DNA of 64,000 bases from Hydra vulgaris (Eukaryota; Cnidaria; Hydrozoa; Anthoathecata; Hydridae), in assembly GCF_038396675.1 (NCBI RefSeq), contig NC_088924.1, positions 21,865,001 to 21,929,000 on the forward strand, read 5' to 3'. The translations under genes and the position numbers were made by a program. The notes under the pieces are model-generated. The model was not told where the DNA came from. It saw only the letters and a list, made by a program, of their open reading frames with translations, and did not search any database. This document shows, piece by piece, positions 14,339 through 28,589 of this stretch. Position 1 is the stretch's first letter; each line of letters begins with the position of its first letter.

Positions 14339-14560
14339 AGGTAATTCCTTATATGTCCATAAATTACATAACGCTAAATTTAACTAATAGACGAAACAAA
14401 AAAGATAAAAAGTTTTCCCTATCAAAGTCTTTAATTAAATCAAAAATAAAAATATCCCTTTAAGTTCAATTAAAATCGCTGTGCAAAAGAGGAAATGATC
14501 TCCTACTTCTATTTTTTTAAATAAAATTAGCGTTGCATAATTTATGGATGATCCCTAAAA
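14339..14560. mobile_element. MITE of the GGGATC-TCCATAAATTA family
   Basis: Left end reads GTCCATAAATTACATAACGC and the right end inverts it as GCGTTGCATAATTTATGGAT. It shares the terminal plan with the element at 33061-33275. About 220 bp, no coding frame. Confidence 0.55.
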
Positions 14561-14844
14561 GAAAAATTGTTCTCCAATACAGCAATTATAATATCTTTTT
14601 ATATTATTATAAAATTAAAAACTTGAATATTTTTATTAAAATAATAATAAAATAAGAGCTTCAATGATTTATGAAAACGAGGCTTTTAAATTTTTCAGTT
14701 AATAATTTTTTAAATCAAAAAATATTTGGCGCCAAATTTCAGTCTCGCACCGAGCGTCGTTCATGCTTGCTACGGCACTGCGAGAAAACACAAGTTTAAA
14801 TGTTTTAAATAAAATTAAATGCAAGAAATGTTTTAAATAAAAGT

Positions 14845-15600
14845 ACTTTAGTACAATTATATCACTCATTTATTTATTGTCACATAAACTATGCAAAGAA
14901 AATTAAACTTAAACCTCTTTATTGTCAGCAGAAGCATGTAGCACGTCTCATATATTTTAAAGACCGTTATACTCATGCCAACCCTCTATTATTTGAAATG
15001 AGAGTTTTTAATACATATGAGCTTAACATTTTTAATATTCTTTGTTTTATGTTTAAATGTAAAACCAATTCATCCCCTATTTCTTTCCATAATTTGTATT
15101 CATCGAAAGATAAAAATAAATACATTTTGCGGAATGATAATTTTATTAAGCAGCCCATTTTTCAAACAAATCTTTTTAAATTTTGTATTGATTATCGCGG
15201 ACCATTCTTATGGAATAAAATAGTTTTAAAAAATTTTCTAAGGATTTTATTCATCAAAGTAACTACTTTTCTTTTAAACAAAAGCTTAAAGAACTCTTTT
15301 TTACAATCGACGATGTAACAATATACTTTTAATATATATATTTTTTTTTAGTGATCTTCCTTTTTACCCCCTATTTAACTATTGATTTATAAAAATTATA
15401 TATGCATCATTAACAACTGTAATATAAAATAATGTATCTTGTATTTGTAACGGAATATTTTAAGTTTCTTACTTCGTTAACTTATTTTTTATCTTGTAAA
15501 TATCTTATAAATTTTAACACGATCATTTCTTAGCGGTACTCGACGACAAGACCGTATGGTCTTCTACGAGTTCCCGCGTTCTTTTATTATTTAATAACGA
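14845..15600 (+). pseudogene. 5'-truncated CR1/L2-like LINE, 3' end
   Basis: The C-terminal tail of a non-LTR reverse-transcriptase protein: LYHSFIYCHINYA, KHVARLIYFKDRYTHANPLL, then FRGP-type YRGPFLWNKIV near 15200, ending about 15317. The 3' untranslated part (15530-15600) contains GACGACAAGACCG...TCTTCTACGAG...CGCGTTCTTTTATT, also found at 63450-63490 in the longer copy. The reverse-transcriptase core is missing. The copy runs into the (TA)n at 15604. Confidence 0.75.
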
Positions 15601-15601
15601 T

Positions 15602-17099
<1,498 letters not shown>

Positions 17100-17353
17100 G
17101 TATAATTTCACAAAATTAGGTTTGGTGTCACTCATTATAGTTAAAAACTAGTCATTGGAGTGACACCTTAATAAAATGAACAAATTAAAAAAATAAAAAA
17201 ATTATATTGCGACCAAAATGAAATAAAACAAAATATAAAGAAGAAAAAAAATATTTAAAAAAGCAAGACAAATAACACAAAAAAGAGCTAAAGTAAATAA
17301 ACGTGGTAGATAACATATAAAATATATATATATACATTAAACAATTAATCAAT

Positions 17354-18133
17354 ATGACAGTTACTCTCGTGGAAATAAAAAAGATGATCAAGAATATGTT
17401 GGACGAATTTGAGAAAAAAACGGAAGCGATGCTTAAAAGACAAGAAGTAAATTTCGTAAATATAATTAACGCAAATTTAAAAATAACAAACGAAAGTTTA
17501 GATAAAGTTGAAAAGCTATATAATGACAATACAAGTATTTTGAAATTATTATCAAAAGATGTTGAAGAGTTGAAAATAAGCTTAAACTTCCATGAAGAAA
17601 CTTTTGAAAAAAAAATAAAGACCGCCATTACAGTCGTGGATAAAAAAAAAGAAACAAACGACAAAATAAAAGGTAAGAGTGAATTTGTATATGTAAAAAA
17701 TAATTTAAGAGAAATAGAGGACCGAGCAAGAAGAAATAATCTAAGGATTGACGGAATAGAGGAAGCTGAAAACAAAACCTGGGAAGTGAGTGAGGCAAAG
17801 GTTCTAAATTTGTTTGAAGAGCAACTTGGCTTGGTAAATATAAAAATTGAGCGAGCGCATCGCACTGGTAACACGGTCACTAAAAACCCGAGGACTATAG
17901 TTCTCAAATTATTGGACTTCAAGGATAAAATCGCAATCCTCAAAAAATCTTCAAGTTTAAAAGGAAAAAATTTATATATTAACGAGGACTTCTGCGCGGA
18001 AACAAACCTTATTCGAAAAGATTTGCGTGAAAAAATGAAAGTGGAAAGAGAGTCGGGGAAATTTGCATACATATCGTACGATAAATTAATCGTACGTGAT
18101 TGGAAAGAAAAGGAAAGTATTTTATGTCCTTAA
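17354..18133 (+). CDS. LINE ORF1 protein (nucleic-acid-binding, coiled-coil)
   Basis: Intact 259-codon frame from ATG 17354. The N-terminal 100 residues are Lys/Glu-rich with a coiled-coil pattern. From about residue 120 the motif RARRNNLRIDGIEE, then IERAHRTGN, NPRTIVLKLLDFKDK and KNLYINEDFCAETNLIRKDL follow the plan of L1-type ORF1 proteins (RRM plus C-terminal domain). These bind LINE RNA as trimers and act as chaperones in the ribonucleoprotein. The downstream ORF2 frame is open across its end. The frame is uninterrupted although ORF2 is damaged, so the copy is fairly young. Confidence 0.85.
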   Translation: MTVTLVEIKKMIKNMLDEFEKKTEAMLKRQEVNFVNIINANLKITNESLDKVEKLYNDNTSILKLLSKDVEELKISLNFHEETFEKKIKTAITVVDKKKETNDKIKGKSEFVYVKNNLREIEDRARRNNLRIDGIEEAENKTWEVSEAKVLNLFEEQLGLVNIKIERAHRTGNTVTKNPRTIVLKLLDFKDKIAILKKSSSLKGKNLYINEDFCAETNLIRKDLREKMKVERESGKFAYISYDKLIVRDWKEKESILCP

Positions 18134-18213
18134 TATACTATTTTCTTATGAGTATTTATTTACCATTTTTTTGCTTATTTAAATTTTTTACTTTTTTCTT
18201 TTTTTTATCAAAA

Positions 18214-21200
18214 ATGGCGAATAATGTGTTTGACCAATTAGATTTTGAAAAATTAAATTATGATCCTTTTGAAGATAATCTTTTGAACAATCTTTCTGAT
18301 GACAACTTAAATATTTTTTTAGAAACTCAAATGAGTTTAATTAAAACACCATATTTTGATCCTTATGAATTTAAAATCAAAAAAGATTTAAACTCATTTT
18401 CTATGTTACACTTAAACATAAGAAGCATGCGGCAAAATTTTAAAAAATTTAAAGAATTTTTATTTATTATAAATTACTCGTTCGACGTCATATCTCTGTC
18501 AGAGACTTGGCATGATTCAGAAAGTCCTCTAGAGTTGAATTCGAATTATAGTTTGGCAAATTACAAACTAATTAGCCAACCACGAGGAAGCAATAAAAAA
18601 GATGGAGGACTGGGTGTTTACGTACTTAAAAAGTATCAATTTAAAATAAAAAAGCAATTAAGTGTAGCAAATAACAATTATGAAAGTCTTTTTATTGAAG
18701 TAATTAATGCAAAAAACAAAAATAGTATAATTGGATGCGTGTACCGACCACCTAGTGGTAAAATTAGATCATTTCAAGACTTTATCGAAAAAAGTATTTT
18801 AAAAACAAACAACGAGAAAAAAAAATTATTTATCCTTGGGGATATAAACTTGAATGCACTAACATACCAGAAATTTCCAAAAACAAAATCTTTTTTTGAC
18901 ATGTTATATAAGTACAATGTTTTGTCAGTAATTAATAAACCGACTCGGGTTAATAGAACTTCTGCAACTGCAATAGATAATATTTTTATTAACAATCTCT
19001 TAGAAACATCATTTGAGGCAGGAATATTTAAGACGGATCTTAGCGACCATTTCCCAATATACATTACCATAAAAAATATAAAAGTTATTCCAAATGATCA
19101 ACCCAAAATTTTATATATAAATAAACGCAACCTTTCAACTCATAGTAAAAACAATCTTACGAACAAATTATATTTAGAGAATTGGAGTGATGTTTATAAA
19201 AGTCAAAATGCAAATGAAGCATGTAATTTGTTTTTAGACAAATTCCAAGAGATTTTTAATGAAGCTTGTCCAAATGAAGTATTAAAAATAAAAACAAAAA
19301 CATTTGCTAATCCATGGATGGATAAAACACTTATTAAATGCTCTAGAACCAAACAAAAACTGTATAATAAATTTCTTAAAAATAAAAGCACAACTAATGA
19401 AAAAAATTATAAAGCATACAATTATTTTTATATCGATCTTTTAAAAAAAACTAAAAAAAATTATTACAGTAAACAATTTACTAATTGTAAGCTGGATACT
19501 AAAAAAACATGGGCTGTAATTAATGGCATACTAGGAAAAAATAAAAATAAAACTTCTTCGCTACCCAAACGAATCAATATAAATAATAATGATATATTCT
19601 GTCCTAAAGAAATATCCAAAGTGTTTAATACATATTTCACAAATGTTGGGCTTGATCTAGCTAACAAAATTACAACACCCCTTAATTCTTATAAAACCTA
19701 TCTAACACCATCAAATGATAAAACGTTGTATGATTTCGACTTGACATTAAAAGAATTTGAAACGGCTTTTTCTTCGATAAAAAATAAAAATTCATCAGGA
19801 TTTGACGGTATTCCCAGTAATATACTAATTTCAAATAAAAAAAGCATCAGTAGACCATTGTTCTATATAGTCAAGCTTTCACTGGGCCAAGGAATATTTC
19901 CTAATGTACTTAAACTCGGAAAAGTAATTCCAGTTTATAAAAATAATGATCATGCAAATGTTTCTAACTACAGGCCTATATCATTGCTTTCTGTATTTTC
20001 AAAGATATTTGAACGAGTAATTTATAATAAAATCTTTGACCACTTAACAAAAAACAATTTTTTTTATCCAAAACAATTCGGATTTCAGAAAAATCTTTCA
20101 ACTGAACATGCGATTATTGAATTAGTCGATCAAATAAATAATGGCTTTAATGAAAATAAATTTACCTTAGGTATATTTATTGATCTAACTAAAGCTTTTG
20201 ACACTGTTGATCATTCCATCTTGTTAGAAAAATTATAGTATTATGGGGTAACTAATAAGGACTTCAATTGGATTAAAAGTTACCTTACTGATAGAACACA
20301 ATATGTTCATAAAAAAGAATACGGAATTCTTAAAGTCCCCTGTGGAGTACCCCAAGGATCAATACTAGACCCTCTCTTATTCTTAGTTTATATAAACGAC
20401 TTAAGTAATGCATCAGTGAAATTAAACCCAATTATGTTTGCTGATGATACAAATCTCTTTCTTTCCAACTATAGTATCAGGCAACTTTATGCTGACATGA
20501 ACTTTGAATTAAATAAGATAAATGATTGGTTTCAAGCAAACAAACTCTCATTAAACGTTAAAAAAAACAAAGTGTACATTATTTTATAAAAAGTCGCAAG
20601 AAGTAAACCTTCCCCTCAAACTACCAGATCTATTTTTAAATAATAAAGAAATAAAACAGGAAGACTCTTTAAAGTTCTTAGGGATTCTTGTGGACAAGCA
20701 TTTATCTTGGCTTCCCCATATTAAATATTTACAATCAAAAGTTAGTAAAGCCATCGGCATGATGTACCGAGTTCGCCCTTATGTTAATATTATATGTCTT
20801 AAATTAATTTACTTCTCTTTAATTCATTGTTTTATCAGTTATGCCAATATTACATGGGGCAGCACGCAAACTACTAAACTTAAAAAAATACTTAGTGTTC
20901 AAAAACATGCGTGTAGAATTATATACGGAAAAAAAAGAAGGGAGCACACGAAACCCTTAATGCTTGACATGAAAATGATGAATATTTATGAAATAAATAT
21001 TTATCAACACCTAATTTTAATTAATTAAAAACTCCAGTAAATTTTAATTGTAAGTTTAAAAAAAATATAAATGAAAAGTATTTCCTTAGAACAAACCAAT
21101 CAAATTTCTTTAAATTGCCTAAGAAACTAAACAAGTTTACAGAGTGTTCAATAGCATTTCGCGGACCAAAAATATGGAACTATTTAAAAAAAAAAGAAGC

Positions 21201-21294
21201 TAAAAAAGATAATATGGTAAAATCATTAAACTCATTTAAGTTGCTAGCAAAAAAACACATTTTTAATTCGGAGGAATTACAAGAACTCCGTTAA
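18214..21294 (+). pseudogene. LINE ORF2: endonuclease-reverse transcriptase, damaged
   Basis: The likely start is ATG 18214 (MANNVFDQL); the frame is open from 18100. An APE-type endonuclease spans about 18400-19080, with HLNIRSM, SLSETW, YRPP, LGDINLN, AIDNIF and SDHFPI all present. The reverse transcriptase follows: VIPVYKN, NYRPISLLSVFSKIFERV, FGFQKNLSTEHA, IDLTKAFDTVDH, GVPQGS, and the catalytic FADDTN at about 20438. Lesions: an in-frame TAG at 20236-20238 (LEKL*YYG), one extra base in the A-run near 20563, and a small frame change near 21020-21040. The tail has IAFRGPKIWN, ending at 21294. Catalytic motifs survive, but this copy cannot make a full protein. Confidence 0.9.
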
Positions 21295-21799
21295 GTTTTA
21301 TCAAAATAGTTTTACTTTTTTATTCTTTGAAAAATTAATTGTACATATCTTTTGTAGTTATTTATGCAATGGTGTATATATTTTAAATCCTTGAGTATTT
21401 AAATTTGAAGTTTTTACATCTTACTTTTATCTGCAGTTTATTTGAACATTTTGACGACATTTTATTTTTGTGATTTATTTTAAGATTGTGGTGGTATTGT
21501 ATCACCCATATCTTCTTTGAGTCCCGGTCTGTTTTTTAAATTGTCTTATTTGTTTATATATTTTATTACGTGATAATCTTATATAACTTATTTTATTAAA
21601 CAGCAAAAATATATTCTAAACTAACGAATGAATGATATAACACAACGTTTGGCGATCAGAAGGATGATAAAAATAATGAAGAAAATAAAAAAAAAAAAAG
21701 GATATTTTTAAATATTATGATGAGACAAAAAATAAGTAATAAACTGAATAATAGCAACAAACATAAAAAACAACAATAATAAAAATAATTAGCAACAAG

Positions 21800-21985
21800 A
21801 CCACAAAATAAATGCACATCAACATAAACAATACACAAGTGTAAACTTCAATTTAAACGGTGCACAAAATTACACAACAGTATAAACAAAACATAGAAAT
21901 ACACGACAATATAAAAAATACAAAAAACACACGACATTATAAACAATACACAAAAATACACGACAGTATAAACAATTCATACAAC
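21800..21985. repeat. minisatellite, about 29-bp unit
   Basis: Roughly four to five degenerate units based on TATAAACAATACACAAAAAT followed by ACACGACAG. It follows the LINE tail. Confidence 0.75.
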
Positions 21986-22934
21986 ATAAATTAATAAAAT
22001 TAATAAAATGTTATTTTAATAACTTTTTATAACTTTTAATAACTTAAAGTTTTTTATTTTCGAATTTATCACGAAGAGTTTTATTCTTTTAACTTTGCGT
22101 TCAGTTCTTCTGTTCATTTAATGTTTTTCTTCAATTTTTAATCTTTAATATTTTAATTGTTTTCACTTTATTTATTTTATTTTATTTTTTAAATCGTCTA
22201 TTCTAAACAATTTTTTATTTGTTTTCCTTTAGCTCTTTTATCTATTTTTCACCTTTTCACCGTTAAAAAAAATGCTTCCTCCATTTGCGATGTCATTGCA
22301 AAGTGTCATTGCAAATTTTAATTTCTTTGTAGTCTAAAATATTATTAGCTGTATAGCTTTTTTCAAATTAGGAATTTTCGGTAACTTCTTTTAAACAAAA
22401 TTTATCTAATATTCATTTTTTAGTTTTACTACCATTTTCTATTCAGTTAAAGAAAATATAAACTTTGATATTCTATATGATGTATTTTTTTTGATAAAAT
22501 ACAATTGTTTTTTAGATGGTAAAGCCAAATACAAGCATAACTCTATGTAAAACTATATGTAAAGGTGTGATATTTTGAATTATAAATATTTCAATAATCT
22601 CCTCTGAGAAACAATTTGAAGAGAAGTTTTTGTTGAATTTGATTTGGGGGTCTATTTTGACTAAAATTGACGTGTTGATTCCAAAACTGAAATCGTTTTT
22701 TTTCTAAGAAGTCAACTTTTTTCTCCACCCCTTGCGCTTTAGTTAAAAAAATTTCACCGTAAAAAAGTTACCCTCTGATTCCGATTGGATTCGTCTACCC
22801 GACAAGCTACAAAAATAGTTTGTCTGGGTTCCAAGCTATTTTTTGTGTGAGCTTTTACTTTTGTTAAAATGTTTTTTATTGTTTTTAAAACATGTAAGTT
22901 TTACATTTAAATGTAAATGAAAATAGTGTTAAAT
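21986..22934. other. no gene recognised
   Basis: T-rich spacer. A 10-bp motif (GTCATTGCAA) repeats at 22290-22313; no coding frame. Confidence 0.5.
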
Positions 22935-23531
22935 GAAACTTGGTGATCAAGACAAGCCAAGTTCCCCTCACACAGTCTGCAAGTAGTGTATTGAATGTTT
23001 ACTTATGTGGACTAAGGAAACACAAGAAAAGTAGCCATCGGGATTCCCAAAGTTTGGTGTGAGGTAAAAGATCATTTAACAGACTGTTACTTTTGTTTTG
23101 TAAAAAGTTTTAACTAATAAAAAAAAAAGAGAAATATTTTATCCTAATTGACCAGCTTTAAGACCAACGTGTCATTCAAATGAAATTCCAGTGCCAGTAT
23201 TCAAACAACTATCTTCTCTGGAAGAAATTAATGATGTTCGAGAAGACATTGACTGGAATACTGCAGATTTTGAACATCACAATTCAGCTCAAGGAATTCG
23301 AATTGTGAAAAGCCATAATTGAATGATTTGGCACAGGATTTGGGCCTATCAAAAAAAGCTTCAGAAATTCTAGCGTCAAGACTAAATGAGAAAAACAAAG
23401 CTGAAAAAGGAGTAAAAGTATTTTACTTTCATACAAGAAAAAATAAATTTCTGCAGTAGTTTCAAATTGAAGTGGTTTTGTGTTTTTCCATAACATTTCT
23501 GGTTTACTTAAGGAATTGGGATTTTCAGACT

Positions 23532-25009
23532 CAGGCCCGGTTTTAAGCGTAGGCGACGTCGGCGACAGCCGACGGCGGCACTTTTCTAGAGCGCCATTTT
23601 CTTAATTTATTTTGTGTTTTCCCAAAAAAAAAAAAATTTTTAATTTTTTTTATGTAACAAGAAATTATTTTATTTTTTTTAAAAATTTCCAAGTTCTTCT
23701 ACGTACTCACTCCATTTTTATAATTTAAAGTTATGGATTTTGTAGATTATAACATTTCCTATTTGTCCACAAATTTTTTGCTTAGGCGGCGTTGTATTTT
23801 ACGGGAACTTTAATACATACTAATTTTTTCAAATAAATAATATAGTAATAAAAGCGTTTGTTTGTATACATGTTTTACATTTGGGATTTGGCGAAGAAGA
23901 AACAGTAAAAAAAAGTTTCTTTTTTCTTTTTCAGGGATGGATGTTAGCAAACCGCCAAATATACAAACAAACGAATTCTATTGGTTCATAAAATACGCTG
24001 ACTAAGCAAATTAAAGTTCTAGAATATTCCTAAGAAACTTTCTTAAAAATTTTATTGAAGTTATCTTTGAGATATCTATTGTAAATTGGCAGTTGAACTA
24101 GAAATTTTTGAAGGATTTGATGTGGATGATCCCGTACGCGTACGCAGAAAGAGTAGACAATTCCTATACGAAGGTCGTGATGAACCGATAGTATCACCAG
24201 AACAAAACTTCAGAGTATCTTTTTTCAATCGAATATTGGACATCGCAATTCAAGCAATAAATGAAAGATTTACGCAATTATCGGAATATAACGAGTTATT
24301 TGGGTTTCTTTACAATATCGGCAGCAAACACTTTACGGATGATGAGTTATTGAAACACTGTAAGGACTTGCAGTTAGCGCTTATGTCTGATGGCCAATCT
24401 GATATCAACGGGGTCGAACTTTGGTATGAAATTAAAGCTATTGGGAGACGACTTGATACTTCCAATAGCGATCCAAAAAGTGTATTAAAATGTATTTACA
24501 CATCTAATGTTGTCGAAGTATTCCCAAACCTTTCGATAGCTCTTCGCATACAACTAACGTTACCAGTCACAGTTGCTAGTGCTGAAAGAAGCTTTTCAAA
24601 GCTGAAAATAATAAAATCCTATTTCAGATCACAAATGTGTCAAGATCGTTTAGTTGGTCTAGCTACGATTTCCATCGAGAAAGAAATTGCTGATCATTTG
24701 GACATAGAAGATTTGGTTTGGACATAGAAGATTTCGCAGAATTAAAAGCTAGGAAAATTCACTTTTCATTACGATTTGTTTTTTATTTTTTCATGAATGG
24801 AATTTGTTTTGTTTTTTATTTTTGTATAAATTCAGTTTTTTTATTTACTTTGTTTTTGTGTAATTTTTCGTAATAAAATAAAAATATATTAAAGTTTGAT
24901 TTTCAGTGTTTTTCTATTTTCCTTCAAATTGGAAATTATTGCATTTTTAATTTTTGCGGCGGCAAATTTGCATCTCGCCTACACATAGAAAACTGTTAGA
25001 ACGGGCCTG
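23532..25009 (+). mobile_element. hAT transposon with 8-bp target duplication
   Basis: Starts CAGGCCCGGTTTTAAGCG and ends inverted (CAGGCCCGTTCTAAC on the other strand), with further shared GTAGGCGA. Flanked by TTCAGACT at 23524-23531 and 25010-25017, an exact 8-bp duplication as expected for hAT. Inserted into the pseudogene at 22935-25933. At 1,478 bp it is an internally deleted copy keeping only the C-terminal part of its transposase. Confidence 0.95.
24086..24727 (+). pseudogene. hAT transposase, C-terminal half (ZMYM1-like)
   Basis: Open for about 213 codons, no internal stop. The region FEGFDVDDPVRVRRKSRQF followed by NFRVSFFNRILDIAI matches the middle of ZMYM1/hAT proteins. The end carries LPVTVASAERSFSKLK, the hAT dimerisation motif containing the last part of the catalytic core, then SQMCQDRLVGLATISIEKE. 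The N-terminal zinc finger and the first Asp region are missing; the frame begins without a proper ATG (TTG at 24086). The intact frame shows recent activity of the family supplied in trans. Confidence 0.85.
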
Positions 25010-25933
25010 TTCAGACTACAACTTATTTGAATAGTGAATGTTCAATGATTATGCAAAGAAGAGCTTCAAGTGCGTCCTGCTACATAATAGCGATTTATTT
25101 AGTGCAGTGTATACTGGGCATTCTGTCTGCCTTCGTGAAGAATATTATGATTGAAAGAGAGTTATTGAGTTATTACAGTATAAGAAGCATCATTGGACAA
25201 CCTGTGTTGACCCTAAAATGGTGTGTTTCCTTGTTGGTTAGCAACGTTTTTACACAAAGTATCCTTGCATTCTATGTATATTACATAGAAGAGCTCGAGG
25301 TAAGCATTGGGTTAAAACAAACGGGCCTCCAAGGTCTGATCTTAAATCTGGAGATCCAAACATTTTACATGAACCACTTGTTGACAGAAAGAAAATAAAA
25401 TTTCCACCTTTGAACATAAAGTTAGGTCTCATAAGGCAGTTTATGATAGCACTGGTAACTAATGAAGACTATTTTAAGTACATTGTTATTGCATTTCCTA
25501 GACTGCCAATTAAAAAAATTTGATTGTGCACGAATTCGGCAGTTTATCAAAGATAAATATTTTACAAGAACTGTGTCGGATATTGAGAAGAATGCTTTAA
25601 TATCATTTAAAGTCATCGTTAAGAACTTTTTTGGAAATACATACACACATAATTACAAAAAAATTGTTTAGCAACTTTTGGAAAATTATAAAGCACTTGG
25701 TTGCAATAAGAGCATTAAACTACATTTTCGTCATTGCCATCTCGCCGATTTCGTGAAAATCATAGTGCTGTGAGTGATGAGAACAATTTCATTAAGACTT
25801 GAAGGTTATGGAAGAACGTTATCAAGGTAGATGTGATGTACATATGATAGCCAACTTTTTTTGAAGCATAAAACGCCATAGTCCTCAATCTGAACATTCC
25901 GCAAAGAGCTATAAACGTACATTTTTACCTTAA

Positions 25934-27457
25934 CTACTTTTAAAATTGAAGTATTCAGTAGCCATATTATTTGTTAAAACATTATTTGTGTTAAATAAAC
26001 ATTGCAGTCTAGCCCAATTGTTAATTTTCTTTTGTATGGTAATATTTCGATAAAATAAGCTTATATCGGCTAAGTACTTCATAATTTACATTTTATCACA
26101 TTTTTTAAGAAAATGAAAACCCTATAATTTAAAAACTTGACGTGAGAAAGAAAAATTAAGATCGTTTTTTAATTTAGCACCTATAAATTAATCAATAAGT
26201 TATTTCAGATTCCATTCAAAAAAACTTTGGGTTCTCCAGTGTTTATTATTATTATTATTGTTATTATTGTTATTATTGCTATTATTGTTTTTATTATTAT
26301 TAATTTTGTTAATATTTTTTTTAATTCATTAAGAAATTATGAGTTTTTATAAGAAACTCAAAATACGTTTTAATGTTTTGTATTAACGAGTTAAAATATA
26401 TTAGTTTGTCTTCTTTTTAGAAAGAATATTCAAAACTTATATTTATTTATATTTGTTATATTTTAACACTAATGGACATTTTTACAAAAAGCATTAAATA
26501 GAAAAAACACTGCAATAGTAACGTTTTTAAGATTGCTTAGAAACGCATCAATGGTTTCTAAAATTTCTTAAGTTTTTTAAAATATGTTCAATATTTCTGA
26601 GACCTCTCTAGCGTTTTAGTTTGTTGAAAGACAAATACTAATTATGTTGTATCCCATTTTATTGCTCCTTGGTGGAATTTTTTATGACTAAATATTTCAG
26701 AGGAACAACAGTTACTGTCTTAACTTATTTTACACTTTACAGTATTCTTGATAAAATTTAAAGCTGTTTTACCAAGATAAGGTTTTCCGCAGCTTAATAA
26801 ACTTAATAAACCGACTTAACAAACACCCGGTTTGCTAAAACTTTGTAGTTTAGATTTATTCCTAGTTGTTGAAAATGACTATAAATAGTCCCAAATTTAA
26901 AAACGGTTTTATAAAAAGCATTTCGAAAATTTTTCTAAACTTAGTACCTTAAAACTTTGGAGGTATGCTTATAAACATATATGTGTATTCATACCTCAAA
27001 AGCATTTTTTTATTGGGAACGGCTGTAAACATTAAACATTGATATAGTATAGAAATTTTGAATATGTCGCTTTTAAAACTTTTTAATTTGAATAATGAAT
27101 ATAATCAGAATAATGTTTTCCTATTGAATTAAAACCTAAGTTATAAGTAAGAAAGTTGCGAAAAAAACATTAATTATAAAAAAAAAATTATATGCCGTCT
27201 CCTAAAGTCTTTCCTTTTAATCGTTTCATCTCAAAAGTTTAAATTGTGGAGATAGAATAAGATAATTCAAACGTCGCGATGTATTAAACTTAAGAATATA
27301 GTTTATATTAAAAAATTATGTGACTTTATATTGTTTAAGCACTTTTGACTATATATGTTTATAAATAAGATTTTACTTAACTATTTAAGGTGGTACCATA
27401 TGATATATCATATATCGATAAAACTTGATTTATCATTTAAAACTATGATATATCACT
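25934..27457. other. no gene recognised; (ATT)n-like repeat inside
   Basis: 26243-26300 is an imperfect TTATTATTG microsatellite. A small inverted pair CTTTGGAGGTATG...CATACCTCAAAAG (26956-27005) resembles the terminal repeats of the 57-59 kb element. TTAAGGTGGTACC near 27386 resembles a Kolobok-type end but I found no partner. Confidence 0.5.
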
Positions 27458-27627
27458 CAGTGGCGGACACAAAGGGTAAGGTGGTGGGGGAGGGGGATTG
27501 AGGGGTAACTAACCCCCATAAGAAATATCAAACATCAAAGTATTATTGAAAAATTTGTAAAAGAAAAAACAAAATACAAAAAATTATTCTGCAGCTAACT
27601 ATTTACTTTTTTTAAACTAAAAAAACT

Positions 27628-28017
27628 GTGTTTAAAAACTTACGAAAAATAATATATAGGTTTGGTTTTAATAGTAAATTTTTTTTTATTAATTTAATTT
27701 TAATTTGTAGTATAATTTATATAGGTGATGAATATGCTAAAACTATTCTTAAACATACCATAAAGATATTAAGTAAAAGACGTCAGAATAAAGAAAACTT
27801 TAATGCTATATTTATGACTGCATCAGAGTTACTGGAAGACTTAGGTTTAAAAATCAAGATTTCACGAATTACAGGAAAACTAACTAATCGCGCAAACCCC
27901 AATACCAATGATCTTTTAACTTACTATAGAGTCAATGTTTATTTAACGTTACTTGATATCATACTTCTAGATTTACAGTTCAGATTTTCTGATGAAACCT
28001 TAAACTCTTTTGAATAA
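27628..28017 (+). pseudogene. hAT (ZMYM1-like) transposase, middle fragment
   Basis: From the segment FNAIFMTASELLEDLGLKIK, RITGKLTNRANPN, DLLTYYRVNVYLTLLDIIL and LQFRFSD. This is the conserved RxxxxQxHRxN / YYRxxxxxPxLDxLxxxLxxRF block of ZMYM1-like hAT transposases. The first 40 codons look like non-coding AT sequence read in frame, so the listed start is nominal. Confidence 0.7.
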
Positions 28018-28589
28018 AATGTAGCAATACCAAGAAATTTATTAAACAAAACAAAGACAGAGTTAACAATAAACGTATATGAATTGCTTCTGTGAATAAA
28101 ATATCATATTCATATCTATCCAATCAAAAAGAATACTCAAGCATTTACTTTTTGGTGATGATAGTAATTTAACTATAGAAAATCCTTTTGCATTTTGATT
28201 ATATCTCGATTTCGGAAACTTTTTTTATTCATAATAGCTAATATATTTTTTAAACTTTTTATTTATATAATTATTATAACTATTAGTTCGTATGATTAGT
28301 TAGTAATAACGATAAATAGTATTTACATCGTTGCAAAAAAAAAATAAAAAAAAGGAAAAGGAAGTCTGTGTGAGTTAGGAAAAAATGTAGGCTGAATTTC
28401 AATCTTTTGAATTGTTTCCTGGTTTCAATGTTATCCGGTAATCCAATTTGAAGCTTCAGTTCCAGTTTTGACTCTTTGAAAATATATAAACTTATCGTCA
28501 ATAGATGGTATTTTGTGCATCCATAACTAATATACTGAGTTTTATGAAAGGGCTTCCCAACATTAACACTGTTGATGAGAATGTCTAAG

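Larger units (their letters stand above)
17100..21640 (+). mobile_element. near full-length CR1/L2-like LINE
   Basis: ORF1 (17354-18133) and ORF2 (to 21294) lie in the usual order, with a leader of about 250 bp and a 3' untranslated region of about 350 bp. The copy fades out near GAATGAATGA at 21625, which resembles the short tandem tails of CR1/L2 elements rather than poly(A). The exact 5' end is unclear; a pair of related GTGTCAC/GTGACACC motifs near 17130-17170 may mark it. Confidence 0.8.
22935..25933 (+). pseudogene. multicopy RAG1/Chapaev-type family pseudogene, split by hAT
   Basis: Left part (22935-23531): LGDQDKPSSPHTVCK, DCYFCFV, NEIPVPVFKQL, LGLSKKASEILASRLNEKN and NISGLLKELGFSD. 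A 1,478-bp hAT then intervenes, and the sequence resumes at 25018 with YNLFE. Right part: LLHNSDLFSAVYTGHSV, YTKYPCILC, KIKFPPLNIKLGLIRQFM, ISFKVIVKNFFGN, LENYKALGCNKSIKLHF, VMEERYQG and HSAKSYKRTF to 25933. I know this layout from memory as an uncharacterised multicopy protein of cnidarians and arthropods. Conserved Asp in a G/CDLK-type motif (here VDPK) and a late SEE-type motif (here VSDEN) suggest a RAG1/Chapaev-like DDE core, which is inference. Many stops; key residues are altered. Confidence 0.65.

Noticed and set aside
17185..18072. 295-codon minus-strand frame
   Set aside because: Antisense shadow of LINE ORF1; Phe/Ser/Leu-rich with no domain.
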